Below, in pieces: positions 10,563 through 22,278 of a stretch of 64,000 bases of DNA. The DNA is from Chara braunii (taxonomy: Eukaryota > Streptophyta > Charophyceae > Charales > Characeae). The stretch spans positions 2,255,661 to 2,319,660 of the forward strand of contig BFEA01000125.1 in the NCBI GenBank assembly GCA_003427395.1. Direction: 5' to 3'. The position numbers were made by a program, and so were the translations under genes. Below the pieces are notes generated by a model. The model did no database searches. It saw only the letters and a program-made list of their open reading frames with translations, and was not told the DNA's origin. Numbering within the stretch: position 1 is the stretch's first letter; each line of letters opens with the position of its first letter.

Positions 10563-11827
10563 TCATCTTTCGTGGGTCGAATAACTCCAATTAGGCCAAC
10601 TAGCTAAAGATATTCGGACGGATTCTGCTGCTTCATAAAAAGTATTAGATGACGATGTCATTTGATCGGTGGGCGCAAGTGGGTTCGAGGGAGAGGGACG
10701 TTGTTCGACTTCTCTGATTCCTTCATGTAGTGTAGCTACCCTCCCCTGATTGGTGACTACGGGCGTAAACGCAGGGGCCGATTGATTTTGTTTTGGAAGG
10801 GAACAATCCTGGGCGAAGTGTTCGGGCTGCTTACAATTGTAGCACTTTACTCTGCCTGGAGGAGTGACTTGACGAGGGACAGGTGGGGCAGAGAGAGAGG
10901 GTTGCATAGGCCGTGCAGGAAGAAGGGGGAAGCAAAGGAGGGATTAGTTTGTGGCGCTCGAGATACATTCACTCTTGTGTTCGTGCTCATAAGTTCCCGC
11001 AAAACCTGCTTCATTCTATCCATCTAGGAAGTCTATATTTGTATCAGGTCATTCATCCACTCTGATTGTCGGGAGGTGGCACTATGAATCATCTGAGCTA
11101 GATGAAGATTGGTGATTGAGACTTGTGTTAACGACATGATAACGGTTACATGAGTGGACTTAGACGGGGGAGGGGAGGAAGGAGGAGAAACGACGGAGGG
11201 GGGAATTTGAGTCACATAATCTTGCAGTGGTCCGCCTATGTTTTCGGAATCGTGATGGTGGTAAAACCGACCAATCGATTAAAACCAGGATCGACTTTTT
11301 GTAGCTACATCATCTATCATATCAGCTATGTACTCCTCACTCTGATCTATGTACTTTCGTGTATTCAGGGAGTCCAACTCGAGTGCCTTTTCGATCATCT
11401 CAGGCAACGGAGTCATTTGGGAGGGATCTTCTTTTTCAATTTTGCTTTCAGGATCGGATTCCGGAGATGATATGTGAATCAGTCTCGGACAACATTTTCC
11501 TCCTTTGAATGCTATTTGAAATTTATCTACAAAGTCCGATAACAGTTCCCCTGGCTCCCGATGGCGCTTTTTCAATACAAACAATGCGGAATCCTCAATC
11601 ATCTCATCGAATCTTCCCAGAAAAGCGGTTTTGAACGTTGCCTAATCTACCCACCGATGACACTTAAGCCGATCATGAGCGGAACTCCTTACAAGCAATG
11701 TGATCACCCAACGGAGATCAGCCGCATCATAGCTCTGAGCCTCCACAACTTCAAGCCATGCCTTGAGATGAGTGTAATTAGGATAAAATTGAAATACTTA
11801 GTATCACCATGGGAGAAGAAACATTAA
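10563..11827 (-). pseudogene. Decayed Ty3/gypsy gag with intact zinc knuckle
   Basis: Three minus-strand pieces carry gag. At 11,602-11,279 ALFVLKKRHREPGELLSDFV matches the capsid-like part of the other copy. At 11,215-11,033 the TNLHLAQMIHSATSRQSEWM stretch matches 18,773-18,830. At 10,907-10,563 there is a complete zinc knuckle, CYNCKQPEHFAQDC (C-x2-C-x4-H-x4-C), which would bind the RNA genome during packaging. The knuckle is intact here although the copy is old and broken by frameshifts. In the younger copy at about 19,015-19,057 two of its three cysteines are lost. Confidence 0.8.
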
Positions 11828-11960
11828 CATTCGCCATGGCTGCCTCCGCCTTTGCCTCTGACGATCTATTTCGAGTGACGGAAGGACTCCTTCGGTTTGA
11901 ACGAGCCGGAGGTCATCGTCTAGCCAACTCGTCTTACTATTACCAAAACTGACACGTGTC

Positions 11961-11973
11961 GGCTCCAATACTA
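11961..11973 (-). promoter_or_regulatory. Primer-binding site of the minus-strand element
   Basis: On the minus strand the sequence is TAGTATTGGAGCC. It lies where the plus-strand copy has TGGTATCGGAGCC, and both are followed by GACACGTGTC. This is a decayed site for the 3' end of initiator tRNA-Met. It marks the junction between the 5' LTR (higher coordinates) and the internal region. Confidence 0.7.
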
Positions 11974-12120
11974 ACCTCACGCCCTGTACTGTTCTCTGGT
12001 CGGAGTGATTAAAATGCAGAGCATGCCCCGAAAGAACAGCAAGATGGGGTGTGCCAAGGGGTTTTGAAAAATTAAGTGTGGGGACACAAACATAATTGAA
12101 ATCCCCCGTGTGGTGTCAGT
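11974..12120 (-). repeat. 3' edge of the 5' LTR of the minus-strand element
   Basis: Read on the minus strand, this matches the end of the 3' LTR of the plus-strand element (28,615-28,749): GGGGGATTTCAATTATG, GTGTCCCCACACTTAATTTT, CCTTGGCACACC, CTTGCTGTTCTTTC, CACTCCGA and GCGTGAGGTTA follow in the same order. This third copy shows which of the two LTR arrangements in the plus-strand element is ancestral. Similarity fades beyond about 12,120, so the rest of this LTR is lost or unrecognisable. Confidence 0.75.
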
Positions 12121-13129
12121 TTTAGCAAGAAAGAACCATCGTCGTGTGGGAAAGGAAATGGGCGTGCACAGTTTTCAAACATCTACCTAGTCCAAAACTA
12201 TCTCTAACCTTTCATTTGGCTACTCGACTTTTTTTCAAATGGAAAGGCAGGGATACGCACGTAGGATCTCATTTTTGAATTAAGTCTCATCGCCACTCAC
12301 TGCAGAGTCCGAAATCTGACGTGGAAGGTCGCAGTCTGGTCGTTCTTTCTTTGAACTCGTCTTGGCCACGCGTCCGGTAGTGGAAACCCCTTTCCTGATA
12401 ACGATCAGTGCGGTGATAATCGCTACACAAGGTAAATTCATGGACCTTGAAGAAACATTAAATAAAATTTTAAAAATCCCAGGAAAACAAGATACTTTAA
12501 AGTGAGGAGGCCTCGACGGCCATTGATTTCATGCATCACCCACCGCCAAAAAAAAGGTACCCCAAAGTCCATTAATGGCCGAAAAGAAAATAGTAGCAGA
12601 ACATAGGGCTTCAAAAGTTCGTTTAAGCATAAAAGTTAGCACGTCACACCTCGCCCGTTCTCTTTCGTGCGTGCAGTTTGTATCCTGGTCGTTTTTTCTC
12701 TTTGTTGGTCATTTATTTTCTTCTTTTATTATTTTTTAGGAAACATTTTTTTTCCTACAGCTACCGGTAGCGACTAAGCGTTCCCACTACCGAGCCCCGT
12801 GTTAACTACCACGCTAAGGTGCACGTTCCCACTAGCATTCCTTGATGAACAACGTGGAAATATACTAGGACCATTACCCAACTAAGGTGCAAACATCGAG
12901 ATCACAAGAGTTTAAACCACCAGTACTTCCTAGTGTTGTGCTCGTTAACACGCCACGAGTTTTAGGAAAAATACAGGCGACTACAAGAGCGCCCAAATTC
13001 ATCTGACTAGAAACGTTTCTACTCTTTTTTCTTTCGTGGGCAATAACTGGGCTAAGTACGGGTGGTTTAACAGGGACCCCCACTTTTCAGCCCCATTGCA
13101 GAAATGGCCAAAGCGGCACTGCTGTACTG
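12121..13129. other. No gene seen
   Basis: About 1 kb lies between the LTR edge and the first LINE-like codons. It probably holds the decayed remainder of the minus-strand LTR and the upstream, unrecognisable part of the LINE. Short frames on both strands have no recognisable domain and nothing structured was supported. Confidence 0.4.
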
Positions 13130-15111
13130 ACTTTTTCACAATCCTGGTAAAACAAAGATTCCACAAGGCCACAAAGCCACACAAACCCAAAAAAAGAAAG
13201 GCCAAGATCAACCAGAACGATTTTTGGGAGTGCAAATTTCATTGTTAGCCTGCGACGCTTAACAGACGACCTATTGTTGCAAAAAACACTTCATCGGCTA
13301 GTCACATGGGGTAAAGCTCCCCATCTGTCGTTGTTTGGAAGATGAATGATTATCAATGAAGCTTTGTTTGCCCTCCTCTAGTATGTAGGGACTGTAAGAG
13401 GTTTTGGCAAACAACTATGCTCTTTGGCCAGAAGAAGAGCTGCTAAATTTTTATAGAAACCATTTGGGGGGGAAAAGGACTCCTTCCTCTCAAAAGTTGC
13501 ATAGGAGATGCTATGCCTCCCGCATGACCAGGGGGGTTGGGGATTCTGGACCCCAAGAAGCAAAATGATGCTATGCTAATCAAATGGATATTTAAAGCAA
13601 CGCTAGATCTCCCTGAAACCCAGTGGATCGTACTAGCCGAATACATTCTTTCTGAATAATAAAATTTGCTCCGCCCTACGGACGTTTGGTCGTGCTTATT
13701 TATTTGTTCCTTCCAGCGTCGCTATATAAGGTCACCCTTCTGGAATGCCGTAATTCAGGCCTGAAAATTATTGAGGTCAGATACATGGGTGGAACCAGTG
13801 ACAAAGGACGAGGTGCTAAGTCTAATAATGTTCGAAAATCCTCATATTCATACTCCCTCAGGTGAGTGGGTGAGAGCAGACACAGCAACAGGTAGTTTTG
13901 GCCGAGCATGGATAAAGAAAGGAGTGGTGAGGATTGTCGATCTCTGGGATGAGGTGCAAGGCAATTGGATCTCTGACAGTAACCTGCAAGTGAAACTAGG
14001 TTCAATTAGAAATTTAGTCCAGAAAAAGAATCTGTTGATTGAGGCAATACCACAGTCATGGAAAGAACTACTCGACTCCACTAAAACAGACCCTCCAGGT
14101 ACCTGGTACTTAACTGATATTATTGATAACCAGATGTGGAAATTGTTGGACACTCAGAGCGATGGGAAAATGGTTTTCCAAGGATGGACTGCAAATAATG
14201 CCCACCTACAGTTGACAGACTCCCAGGTACAACCTGAGGTAGGTTCAACCTTCTCTCGGGTAAGGGTTATCCACAAATGTAATGATGACAACACATGGAT
14301 ATGTAGCCTGGTCTCATATGGGAGACCAATTTGCCAACTCAAACTCGACCCAAGAATGTGGGAGTGGAGAGTTACTGGTCATTACGGCCAAAATTTGTGC
14401 ATTCTGAATTACTCGCAGAGAATAGGCTACAAATTAATCCTGCCAGCTAAGGATCCTCTGGTAACAACAACAACAAGATGGTCTACAATCCTTCCGATTG
14501 ACGCGGTCCGGATAGCAGCCGACCTAAAAAGGTGTTGGGCTCAACTTAAATTGATCCCAAATTAAAGATGGGCTACCATTCTATGACTCATGTCACTTAT
14601 GGCTACCCCATCAGCGGTGTGGCTGGTAGAGCATGGGATGAAGCTCGATCTTACCTGCAACCGGTGCCAATGGGCATTTGAATCCACGGTCTACCTTTGG
14701 TAGGACTGCCCAACCTCTGTTCGTGTTTGGAAATTGTGGATTAATAAATGGGACCAAATTTCATGTGGAGTGATGAGCTCGGATAAAAACAGGTGCCTCC
14801 TGGGAGGTATTATAGATAATCTCACTATAGACAGAGGATGGGGCTACATGGCACAGTGCTTTGCAGCACTATTTGGCAATGCAGGAACGATCAGGTGTTC
14901 AATGGGAAAGACTGGACGGACAAACAACTGTTCGTCAGAACATCACACTTACCATCTTGGCAGATTGGAGGAGGAAGGTGCTGAAATCTTATAACAGCGT
15001 ATGTGGACTGAAATGGTTCAAGGAGACCTAAGCCCTCAGAGACACGATGGTAGTGATCAATGAGGAGGGGAAACTCGTGCTAGGAGATTGGTTATTCGGA
15101 GTGTCGAATTA
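13130..15111 (+). pseudogene. 3' part of a non-LTR retrotransposon (LINE) ORF2
   Basis: The plus strand encodes the C-terminal half of a plant-type L1-like reverse transcriptase in several frames. FLGVQIS lies near 13,218, and KTLHRLVTWGKAPHLSLFGR at about 13,281-13,342. GGLGILDPKKQNDAMLIKW, typical of this region, lies at 13,525-13,590 across a frameshift. A 264-codon open stretch follows at 13,771-14,565. Then a CNRC...C zinc-knuckle-like end (zf-RVT type) lies at about 14,660-14,720 with an in-frame TAG. A final LRDTMVVINEEGKLVLGDW ends in TAA at 15,109-15,111. The upstream endonuclease and RT core are missing, and stops and frameshifts make it dead. The 3' tail may resume at 28,750, beyond the inserted LTR element. 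Confidence 0.8.
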
Positions 15112-16090
15112 ATAGACCAACTTGTATGCTCGGTTGCTGACTTCATCGCAGTAGACAGGCAAGTGAGACTCTGTTGGTGGAGGGAGCGTAGCGGTGTATG
15201 TGACGAACCACTTCACGACCCCGTGCCATTTTTCGTACCCTTTCTTTTGCTTGTATCACACCAACCCCAGGAAAACCCCGTTTCGAGTTTTTGTTTTCGG
15301 AGGTCGCATTTTCCTTTTCTGAGATACTTCTGAGTTCTGTTTTTCTTTTTGCAAGACGGGAAATACATGGGAATTTACGTCCGCCTTAGCGAGCACACTG
15401 GAAATTGGGCTCAGCAGCTGGGAATTCCGGGATAAGCGGAACTTCGATGTGTCCTTTTTGGGTGAGTAAATGTTCTTCGGCGCGCTGGGGAAAACTTTCG
15501 GAATTTCGTCCGGACACGAATAAGCATAGGATTTTCTTTTCCCGCGTCGCTTTTTCACGTGCGGATATGGTGATTTCAATTTTGAATTAGGAGCCAGCTA
15601 TAACTGTTTCGGTGCCTTTTTTTTTTTTTTTTTTTGACGGCGCCGTGCATGCAAAAGCTTCCTCCTCTCTGTCCCCCGCATCACCCCCTCCCACGCCTCC
15701 CTTCCCTTCTCCCTCCTTTTTCTCTCTTCCCGTAGCTGTTTTTTTTCTTCCCCCTCTCTCTCTCCCGCCTTGCTTTCGAGCGCCCATTTCCCTTTCTCAA
15801 TCATCTGAATCTTGGACCCGTCTTGCGTCACCTCTCGCGCCTTTTCTCTTCTCACCCTCTGAGTCGGGCGTACGACGCGCAATCAATCCCCCGATAACTC
15901 CCGCTCGCCAATCAGGTGCGTGGATCGATAGGACCTTCCTATCGCGCGACGAATCTGATTGGTTGAACCTTGAGTTCCGAGGGATCAGCATGGCGTTCGT
16001 AGAGCACTCGTCTCAAAGTCTTCTCCTCCTTCTCCTCTTACACCTCAGCTTTCCTGTCGCCTTCTCCCCCTTCTATCTCCCCTGTCGCAA

Positions 16091-16098
16091 CTATAAAA
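16091..16098 (+). promoter_or_regulatory. LTR TATA box
   Basis: CTATAAAA sits in a pyrimidine-rich to GC-rich transition and is repeated in the same context in the 3' LTR at 27,004-27,011. It is the likely RNA polymerase II TATA box that sets the U3/R boundary some 25-30 bp downstream. The start site itself was not determined. Confidence 0.6.
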
Positions 16099-16165
16099 CC
16101 CGNAAGCGCGTCCGCAGANCTCTCTTACGTTCTCGACTCTCGAGNCAGCTTNCGGGAAGCAGTGG

Positions 16166-16357
16166 CTAGGCAGAGTGTTTGATGCGAGTCGAAGATTCCT
16201 GTCGGGCTGACGATAGGCTGGACGGTTGCGCGCCTGATCGCCACGACGGACTGTGGGATCNCTAGGCAGAGTGTTTGATGCGAGTCGAAGATTCCTGTCG
16301 GGCTGACGATAGGCTGGACGGTTGCGCGCCTGATCGCCACGACGGACTGTGGGATCA
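16166..16357. repeat. 96-bp tandem duplication with N at the junction
   Basis: The unit beginning CTAGGCAGAGTGTTTGATG occurs twice back to back, at 16,166-16,261 and 16,262-16,357. The 3' LTR has it once (from about 27,077). An N lies exactly at the junction (16,261), and further N bases lie at 16,103, 16,119, 16,145 and 16,152. The duplication is therefore likely to be an assembly join rather than biology. Confidence 0.8.
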
Positions 16358-17115
16358 GGGCGAACCGTGTCGAGTTTACAACAGCGGGGTGACGATCACA
16401 ACGGTGGGAGTTAGCACGCGACGGCCGGGATCGTCAGTGCGGGTATGAGGATCGATGTTGAGTTGATTGGCCCGGGGCCAAATTGGAATTAATGGTGTAT
16501 GCGTCTTTGCTGCAGATTGTTATCTTTGACGTGAGTGTACGGCAGTGACCCCGAACTTTTCTCTTTTTGGATCTTGTCATCTTCTATTTTGGACTTTCTT
16601 TCCCTCGACTCTCTCTCTCTCTCTCCCTTTTTGAATAATGATGCGTCTGAATGATTGTCCCTCTCTTAAATGGGAATAAGTCGGCCTCCTGTTTCGACGT
16701 AAAAGAACTTCTTCCAAAACTCTGGATAATCCTCCTACGCAAGGACCCCGTCTACTTGTCTTGTGAACGGTGGATGCGTATGCACTGTGCAATGCGATTC
16801 AACTTTTCCCGTGAAAATCTCATTTTCGCACCTTCCACAGTGAATGCATGTATAGAGATGTGTGACTTTTCGAATTGATTAGATGAATGTCGTCGGGATT
16901 TTGTTCGAGAGTACAAGAGTGTTTAGATCCATAGTCCCAAACGCACTGCGCATGCCATCTGCCTTACGCGGCACGACATCAGCAACCACGCCACCAGGCG
17001 ACCTTGAGAAACAGGGCGCCGGAAACCAACAAGCGGATGTGTGTTTACTCCCTCGTGTGTCAAGAAGGGTAGATTGAGGGTCGCATAAATGATTTTCGCT
17101 CGTAATGATGCCTCT

Positions 17116-17151
<36 letters not shown>

Positions 17152-17152
<1 letters not shown>

Positions 17153-17700
17153 TGATTAATATGTGGACTCACAAGCACCCCTCGATTGGGCGTCAGCCTC
17201 CCGTATCTCCCATCCCAATGCGACCTTTTCCCTACAGTGAGGAAAGGACACGTGTATGTGAGTGGGACGTACGAGAAGCCGTCGCACAAATCGGCAGGCA
17301 GTACTACTTCCCTCCGGCCAACCATTGTTCTGGGTTCGTAGACGCTGGATTTGTCATTATCGATACGCATTTTCCACCCTACTCGATATTGTTGCCATTT
17401 AACGAGCTGATCGTCATTCCGTGGACGGCCGTGGCGCCCCATTGGCCCCGCATTCTGTGCACGGAGTGCGAGCGTTTCAATCGCTACGAAGCGAGGGGCT
17501 TCCACTATCGAATACAGAGTGAGGACGAGCATAAGGAAAGAGCCACTCGGCTGAGACCATCCACGTCGGACTCGGAGCTGACCCATGAACGACGACGAGA
17601 TCTGATACGAAAACGAGACACGCGAAGCGTGCCAGAGCCTTTCCGTTCTAAACGACGAGCCGTAGCTCGGTGGGAAACCCGACAGTACTTTTTGGATTGA
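17152..17700 (+). CDS. Open frame inside the LTR, unknown
   Basis: A 182-codon frame follows the (TA)n run and ends just before the LTR end. The 3' LTR holds the same frame at 27,981-28,454, which stops after 157 codons. The central part (FPPYSILLPFNELIVIPW, then APHWPRILC) is identical in both copies, but about a dozen amino-acid differences elsewhere look neutral. No domain was recognised. An overlapping 282-codon frame runs on the other strand (17,727-16,879), so the openness may come from base composition. It may be a chance frame or a lost element gene. Confidence 0.25.
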
Positions 17701-17910
17701 ATTTGGATTTTTTTGTTTTCGCGCCAAGTTCGCGCCCGCATTCCACGACGCGCGAAACTAATCGACTTGCTTCATCGGACCAACACGGGGGATTTCAGTT
17801 TTGTCTGTGTCCCCACACTCAATTTCGATTTCCGTTCGGAGTGTTAACTATGCGGAAAAGAGGCCCAGAAAAACAAGAAGAAGGGGTGTGCCAAGGATAG
17901 GTCGTGAGGT

Positions 17911-17923
17911 TGGTATCGGAGCC
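17911..17923 (+). promoter_or_regulatory. Primer-binding site, initiator tRNA-Met type
   Basis: TGGTATCGGAGCC differs by one base from the usual plant site TGGTATCAGAGCC, complementary to the 3' end of initiator tRNA-Met. It stands directly after the 5' LTR, where minus-strand DNA synthesis would be primed. The related minus-strand element has the same site in decayed form at 11,961-11,973. Confidence 0.85.
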
Positions 17924-18046
17924 GACACGTGTCGGTCATGATGATAGCAGGCCGAACTCGTAAGAAGTAGGAGAGACCCTCAACTAGCTCGTCGAGATCG
18001 TCCCGTAACCAGATCTATATCTGGTGTTGTCTTACCAACTGTACCA

Positions 18047-19057
18047 ATGGTGGACGGTACTAGGGTGATCATTAGCATCCCCGCCCCCTTCCCTTTCTTC
18101 CCCAACCATACCCATCCCGAGGTTTGGCTGGAAGCTGTCGAAGCTTTAAACTACAGCGCAGCCGATCTTCCCTGCGTTCTTACCTTGCTACTCCGCAATA
18201 CCTCACATGACTGGTTTAGAAAGCATGCATGGGTAGATTGGAATACCTTCAAACAAGCCTTTTTGGCTCGATTTGATACAGTCAGTGAAGATGCCGCGTG
18301 GTACGTACTTAAAAATCGGTCACAAGGACCGGGAGAATTGTTGCCCGATTTCGTGGATCGATTTCAAACCACGCTGGACAAATCTGGGCTAGACGAGAAG
18401 TCCGCTCGAGATCTGTTCATCGATCACCTACGAAGTCCCGCGTTAAAAGGGAAGTTGCAGAAAAAAGTCCCGCCGAAGGTTCACCCACTCCCCACCATCA
18501 TCATAAAAGCACTAGAACTGGACCTGGCCGATAAAAAAATATATATCAGTCAGGGAGACGAAGATATTACTAATACTATATAGGATGTAGCAGCAAAAAG
18601 GCGATCATGGCTGCAAGCGGTAGAACGGTTTTATCCTCGCTCCGACCATGATTTCCCCGAGAGAGCTGTTTCTGATACCCCGCCCGTCTCTTCTCCCTCT
18701 CCCCCGGCGAATCAACCAATTGCGACAGTCATGAGTGGGATCCCACCCGGATCCCCCTCGCCAGCCGTAACCAACTTACATCTTGCCCAGATGATCCATA
18801 CAGCCACTACCAAACAGTCCGAATGGATGAGTAATTTGATCCAAATGCAGGCCGCCCATATGGAAAGGATGGAGCAGATAATGAGCAGGTCGATCAAGCC
18901 TAACCCGCCTCCTGCTCGGCCTACCCCTGCGTCATTTCCACTCCTACCTGCCCCACCTACTCCAGGTTACGCACCTCAGTTCCCTCATCTAGCGAATCAG
19001 GCCGGAAAGATCGAGTGTTTTAACGGCAAACAGCCCGGACATTTCGCCCACGATTGA
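18047..19057 (+). pseudogene. Ty3/gypsy gag, inactivated
   Basis: The frame opens with ATG at 18,047. It encodes a capsid-like region of the retrotransposon gag type (around residues 20-170, with WFRKHAWVDWNTFKQAFLA and PGELLPDFVDRFQTTL). It is interrupted by an in-frame TAG at 18,581-18,583 and then continues in the same frame through a proline-rich linker. The nucleocapsid zinc knuckle near 19,015-19,057 reads CFNGKQPGHFAHD followed by TGA. The second cysteine is glycine and the last cysteine codon is a stop. The older minus-strand copy keeps a complete knuckle, so this damage is specific to this copy. Confidence 0.85.
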
Positions 19058-19120
19058 CCGCAGCCCAGGCGAAGTCAGCACCCACATGCGGCGGCCCCCG
19101 TGGCCCTGAATCAAGGATGA

Positions 19121-20110
19121 GTGACCGCTTTGATAGATACGAACCAAGGAGGAGAACCCGGGGCATATGCCCCCGAGCAGCCTTCCCCGTCGTTGATAAC
19201 AGCGTCAACCTCGAGAGCTTCTTCCTCTGACGGCGCTGACGTGGTCCACCCTCTCGAGTATCTCCATCTCGCAGGCATGATCGGAGCAGTCCGATCGGTC
19301 CCAAATGATCTCGAGTGGGACGATCGCGAATCCAATCCAGGACCGCAGTTTAGGACAGGAGGTATTAAAGTACTGAGAACACTCAAGCAGTTAGACATTC
19401 GCGTGCCCGTCCTAGTGGGACATCTGCTCACCATATCTGAAGTGACGAACGATAAGCTTCTACAACAATGCAAGGAAAATCAAAAGCGTTTCACTTATCA
19501 GCGCATACAACGGATGTTGAAGAAGAAGGAAGGAAGCGAGGAAGTTGCGTCTCCCGAACCTGACACAAAAGAGCCCGAACCTGAAGCGGCCCGTATAGCA
19601 TCGATCTCTTTAGCAGAAAAGGATCACTTCGTACGAGCTCGGCCGGTGCTATGAAAAAGTGCGGAATGTGACTGTGAAGTTTGGGGCAAGCCGTTAATGC
19701 CCTTATCGGCACAAGATCGTCTGCAGTGGCCATATCGTTAGATACCGTCAAGAAGACGGGGCGACTGGAGTCCATTCTCCTCAATCTGGCAAAGACAACT
19801 ATGTCTCTGCCGACGAGGAAACAATGAACATTGTAGGGATTATCGAAAACGTGGCTGTAAAAGTCGGACTAGTACACGTCCTAGTTAACGCACTTGTAAT
19901 CGACGTACGTTCCTACTCTGTGTTGTTGGGATTACCTTGGGCAATGGCTGTAGGCGCACGATTGCATTTCGATTCGAAACAACTAGTGCTCACGCAAACC
20001 GGGGGAAAGCCTCAGACAGTTCCTTTGCGGGTTTCCACCCGAACGATAAAACGAGTTCCTAACTCGCCCCAAATAGCGATGGTCCGAGGCATCGATCCCG
20101 AGGAATCATC
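19121..20110 (+). pseudogene. Ty3/gypsy protease region, catalytic site lost
   Basis: Frame 19,121-19,654 is the continuation of gag after stops at 19,055-19,057 and 19,118-19,120. It ends in a charged linker (EPDTKEPEPEAARI). The retropepsin follows after a frame change. The active-site region at about 19,695-19,730 reads ALIGTRSSA where the family expects LIDTGSSA, so the catalytic aspartate is replaced by glycine. The C-terminal half (MNIVGIIENVAVKVG to SVLLGLPWA) is in another frame at 19,824-19,960. The enzyme that would process gag-pol is therefore dead by both frameshift and active-site change. Confidence 0.8.
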
Positions 20111-20121
20111 CCCCTCGCGCC

Positions 20122-22155
20122 TTGGGGATGGAATCCCTCGAAGAATTTCGAGTATGCCCCGACACCGCTCGAAGCTTCCACGTGGATTCTGAAGACAGTG
20201 CATTCACGCCTCTAACAACCCAGGTCAGTCCTTCAGTCCTCCTCGAGGAACCCATATTACAAGTTTCCGACCTGGCTGATGATTTGGAACCCCCTCGCAC
20301 ATTATACGAGGGAGCTCTTTCCTTACGAACACATTATCAACGAACGGAACAGTATTTGGATGTCTTTGTTTTTCCGCCCCGACCGTTATTGACAACAGGA
20401 GTCACCATCGCCTTGATTAAACAAGAAGCGGAAACACCGGTAAGTGACGTACCTAATCTGATGCAAGAGATGACGGATCTAACAGGGCTAACTGTGGAAC
20501 CAACTTCGGTTGGCTCAGAGATCGACACTGAAACTAAAGAAACAGAGATGATCAACCCCGCTGATTCCCCGATGATAGCAACTGTCTTTTTTGTTCGCAC
20601 CAGTAGTTTCGTTTTCTCTAGTGTCCATGAGCAGCGGGAACGGCCGGTTGATTGGATCAATATGCCCCTTAATATGTTCGGGGAATCGACAATCCCCCTC
20701 CCGAGTCACGTTTCCGCGGAACTTCGGAAGTCGTTAATCTGTGTATTGAATAGTTACGCAGAAGTGTTGAGCGTACAGGACAATGATATTGGCTTAACTA
20801 ATGTAATTGAACATGTCATTCTCACGAGAGATCATCCGCCTATTAGTTGCGCTCCCTGCCAATACTCGCCAGCTCAACGAGCGGCCGCCTTTCAGCGGAT
20901 TAAGGAGTTCGAAGCTAATGGATGGATCGAACCCGCTATAGGGCCATGGTCTTTCCCTGTAGTGATCGTACCTAAAAAGGCTGGAGGGATTCGCATTTGC
21001 ACTGATTATCAAAAATTAAATGAAATCATGATTAAAGATGTGTATCCCTTCCCCCGGACTGATGAGTTATTGGATGCAGTTGGGGATGCTCGATTTTTCA
21101 GCAAGATTGATGTTCGTCATAGGTATCATCATCTTCTTGTCTGGGAAGAAGATCGGCCGAAAACGGCCCTTGTGCTGTTTAAAGATACGTGGCAGTGGGT
21201 TCGATGTCCGATGGGAATTTGCAATGCGCCTGCCATGTTTCAACGGGCCATGAATATGACTTTTCAGAATTTCGTACGGAAGGTTCGTCTAGCGCAGAGC
21301 ATCATCAACTACTGAGTGATTGTGTACATGGATGACATCCTAGTGTATCCGAGTTCCTACGAGGGACACGTGCAGCACATTTAATGGGCACTACATGCGT
21401 TATGAGATGCAGGTTTCAAGGTGGCGCTTGAGAAGTGTCAGTTTTTCCTCACCATCATTCCCTTCTTGGGGCACGTGGTGACGGACAAGGAACTCCAACC
21501 GGAGCCGCTGAAGGTGGCAGCTGTTAGGGACGCGCCAGTGCCTACCACTATCACGCAAGTTTGCGCCTTCCTGGGCCTAGCCTCGTATTACCGAAGAATA
21601 ATCAAGGGCTTCGCTGCGACCCCTCACAAATCTCCTGCGAAAGGATCAGCCATTGATCTAGACGCCGGAGTGCGATCAAGCGTTTCCAAACTTAAGGCTG
21701 CTCTCATTTCGGCTCCTGTCCTTATAAGACCAGATCCCGAAAAACATTTTGTTCTCATCACCAACTGGCAGCCAGAGGTGATTTCGGCGATCCTTGCCCA
21801 GGTGAGACCAATCGGACTCGAAAATGTGGTAGAATATGCGTCCCAATTGGTGCCCGCCTGCAAGCGCAATTACGCCGCTCCAACAGACGAATGCTATGCG
21901 GCTCTCTGGGGGATCAGTCACTTTCAAGCTTACCTGTACGGGCGAAAATTCACCCTGGTAACTGATCATGAGCCCTTGTTTGCTCTGAAGAAGTCGAAGG
22001 ATTACTCAGGCATGATCAGGCGATGGGCAACGGTGTTGTAGCGCATGGACTTTGACATCCGTCATCGGAAGCACGAGAGACACGGGAATGCGGATGGGCT
22101 GACACGTCTTCATCGGCCTGAGAAGGTTCCAAAGGGTGGGAAGGTGATTCCGTGA
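20122..22155 (+). pseudogene. Ty3/gypsy reverse transcriptase and RNase H, with stops
   Basis: One long frame carries an N-terminal spacer, then RT from about 20,900 (ANGWIEPAIGPWSFPVVIVP, RICTDYQKLN, FFSKIDVRHRYHHL, MGICNAPAMFQ). The catalytic box VYMDDILVY is at 21,322-21,348, and RNase H with the tether follows at 21,421-22,155. In-frame stops stand at 21,313-21,315, 21,382-21,384, 21,403-21,405 and 22,039-22,041. The frame ends with TGA at 22,153-22,155. The RNase H position where DAS is usual reads TNWQPE, in this copy and in the minus-strand one. RT would copy element RNA and RNase H would remove it; neither can be made whole here. The integrase ORF downstream is in the same frame after two stops. 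Confidence 0.9.
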
Positions 22156-22278
22156 AACGAACCCGAACAGGAGATCGGACCTCGGTACGGCCAAGTGGAG
22201 ATCTTATCGAAGCAGTAAGTGGCACGAGGACTAATTGTTTTATTTTACCCTCCCTGCATCCTCTCCTCCTCTAGCATC

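Larger units (their letters stand above)
15199..17910 (+). repeat. 5' LTR
   Basis: The LTR begins TGTGACGAACCACTTC, matching 26,124 onward, and ends just before the primer-binding site. Features in order are poly(T) near 15,618-15,637, a CT-rich stretch, a TATA box (16,091-16,098), a 96-bp tandem duplication with N bases (16,166-16,357), a (TA)n run near 17,120-17,148 and an open frame (17,152-17,700). A 67-bp block (17,831-17,897) is inverted relative to the 3' LTR. At about 2.7 kb it is long for an LTR. Confidence 0.9.

Noticed and set aside
16166-16357. Tandem duplication in the LTR as an enhancer-like repeat
   Set aside because: An N lies exactly at the junction and several N bases stand nearby, so an assembly artefact is more likely.
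16879-17727. 282-codon minus-strand frame in the 5' LTR as a gene
   Set aside because: It overlaps the sense frame, includes translated (TA)n as a YIYI run, and no domain was seen.
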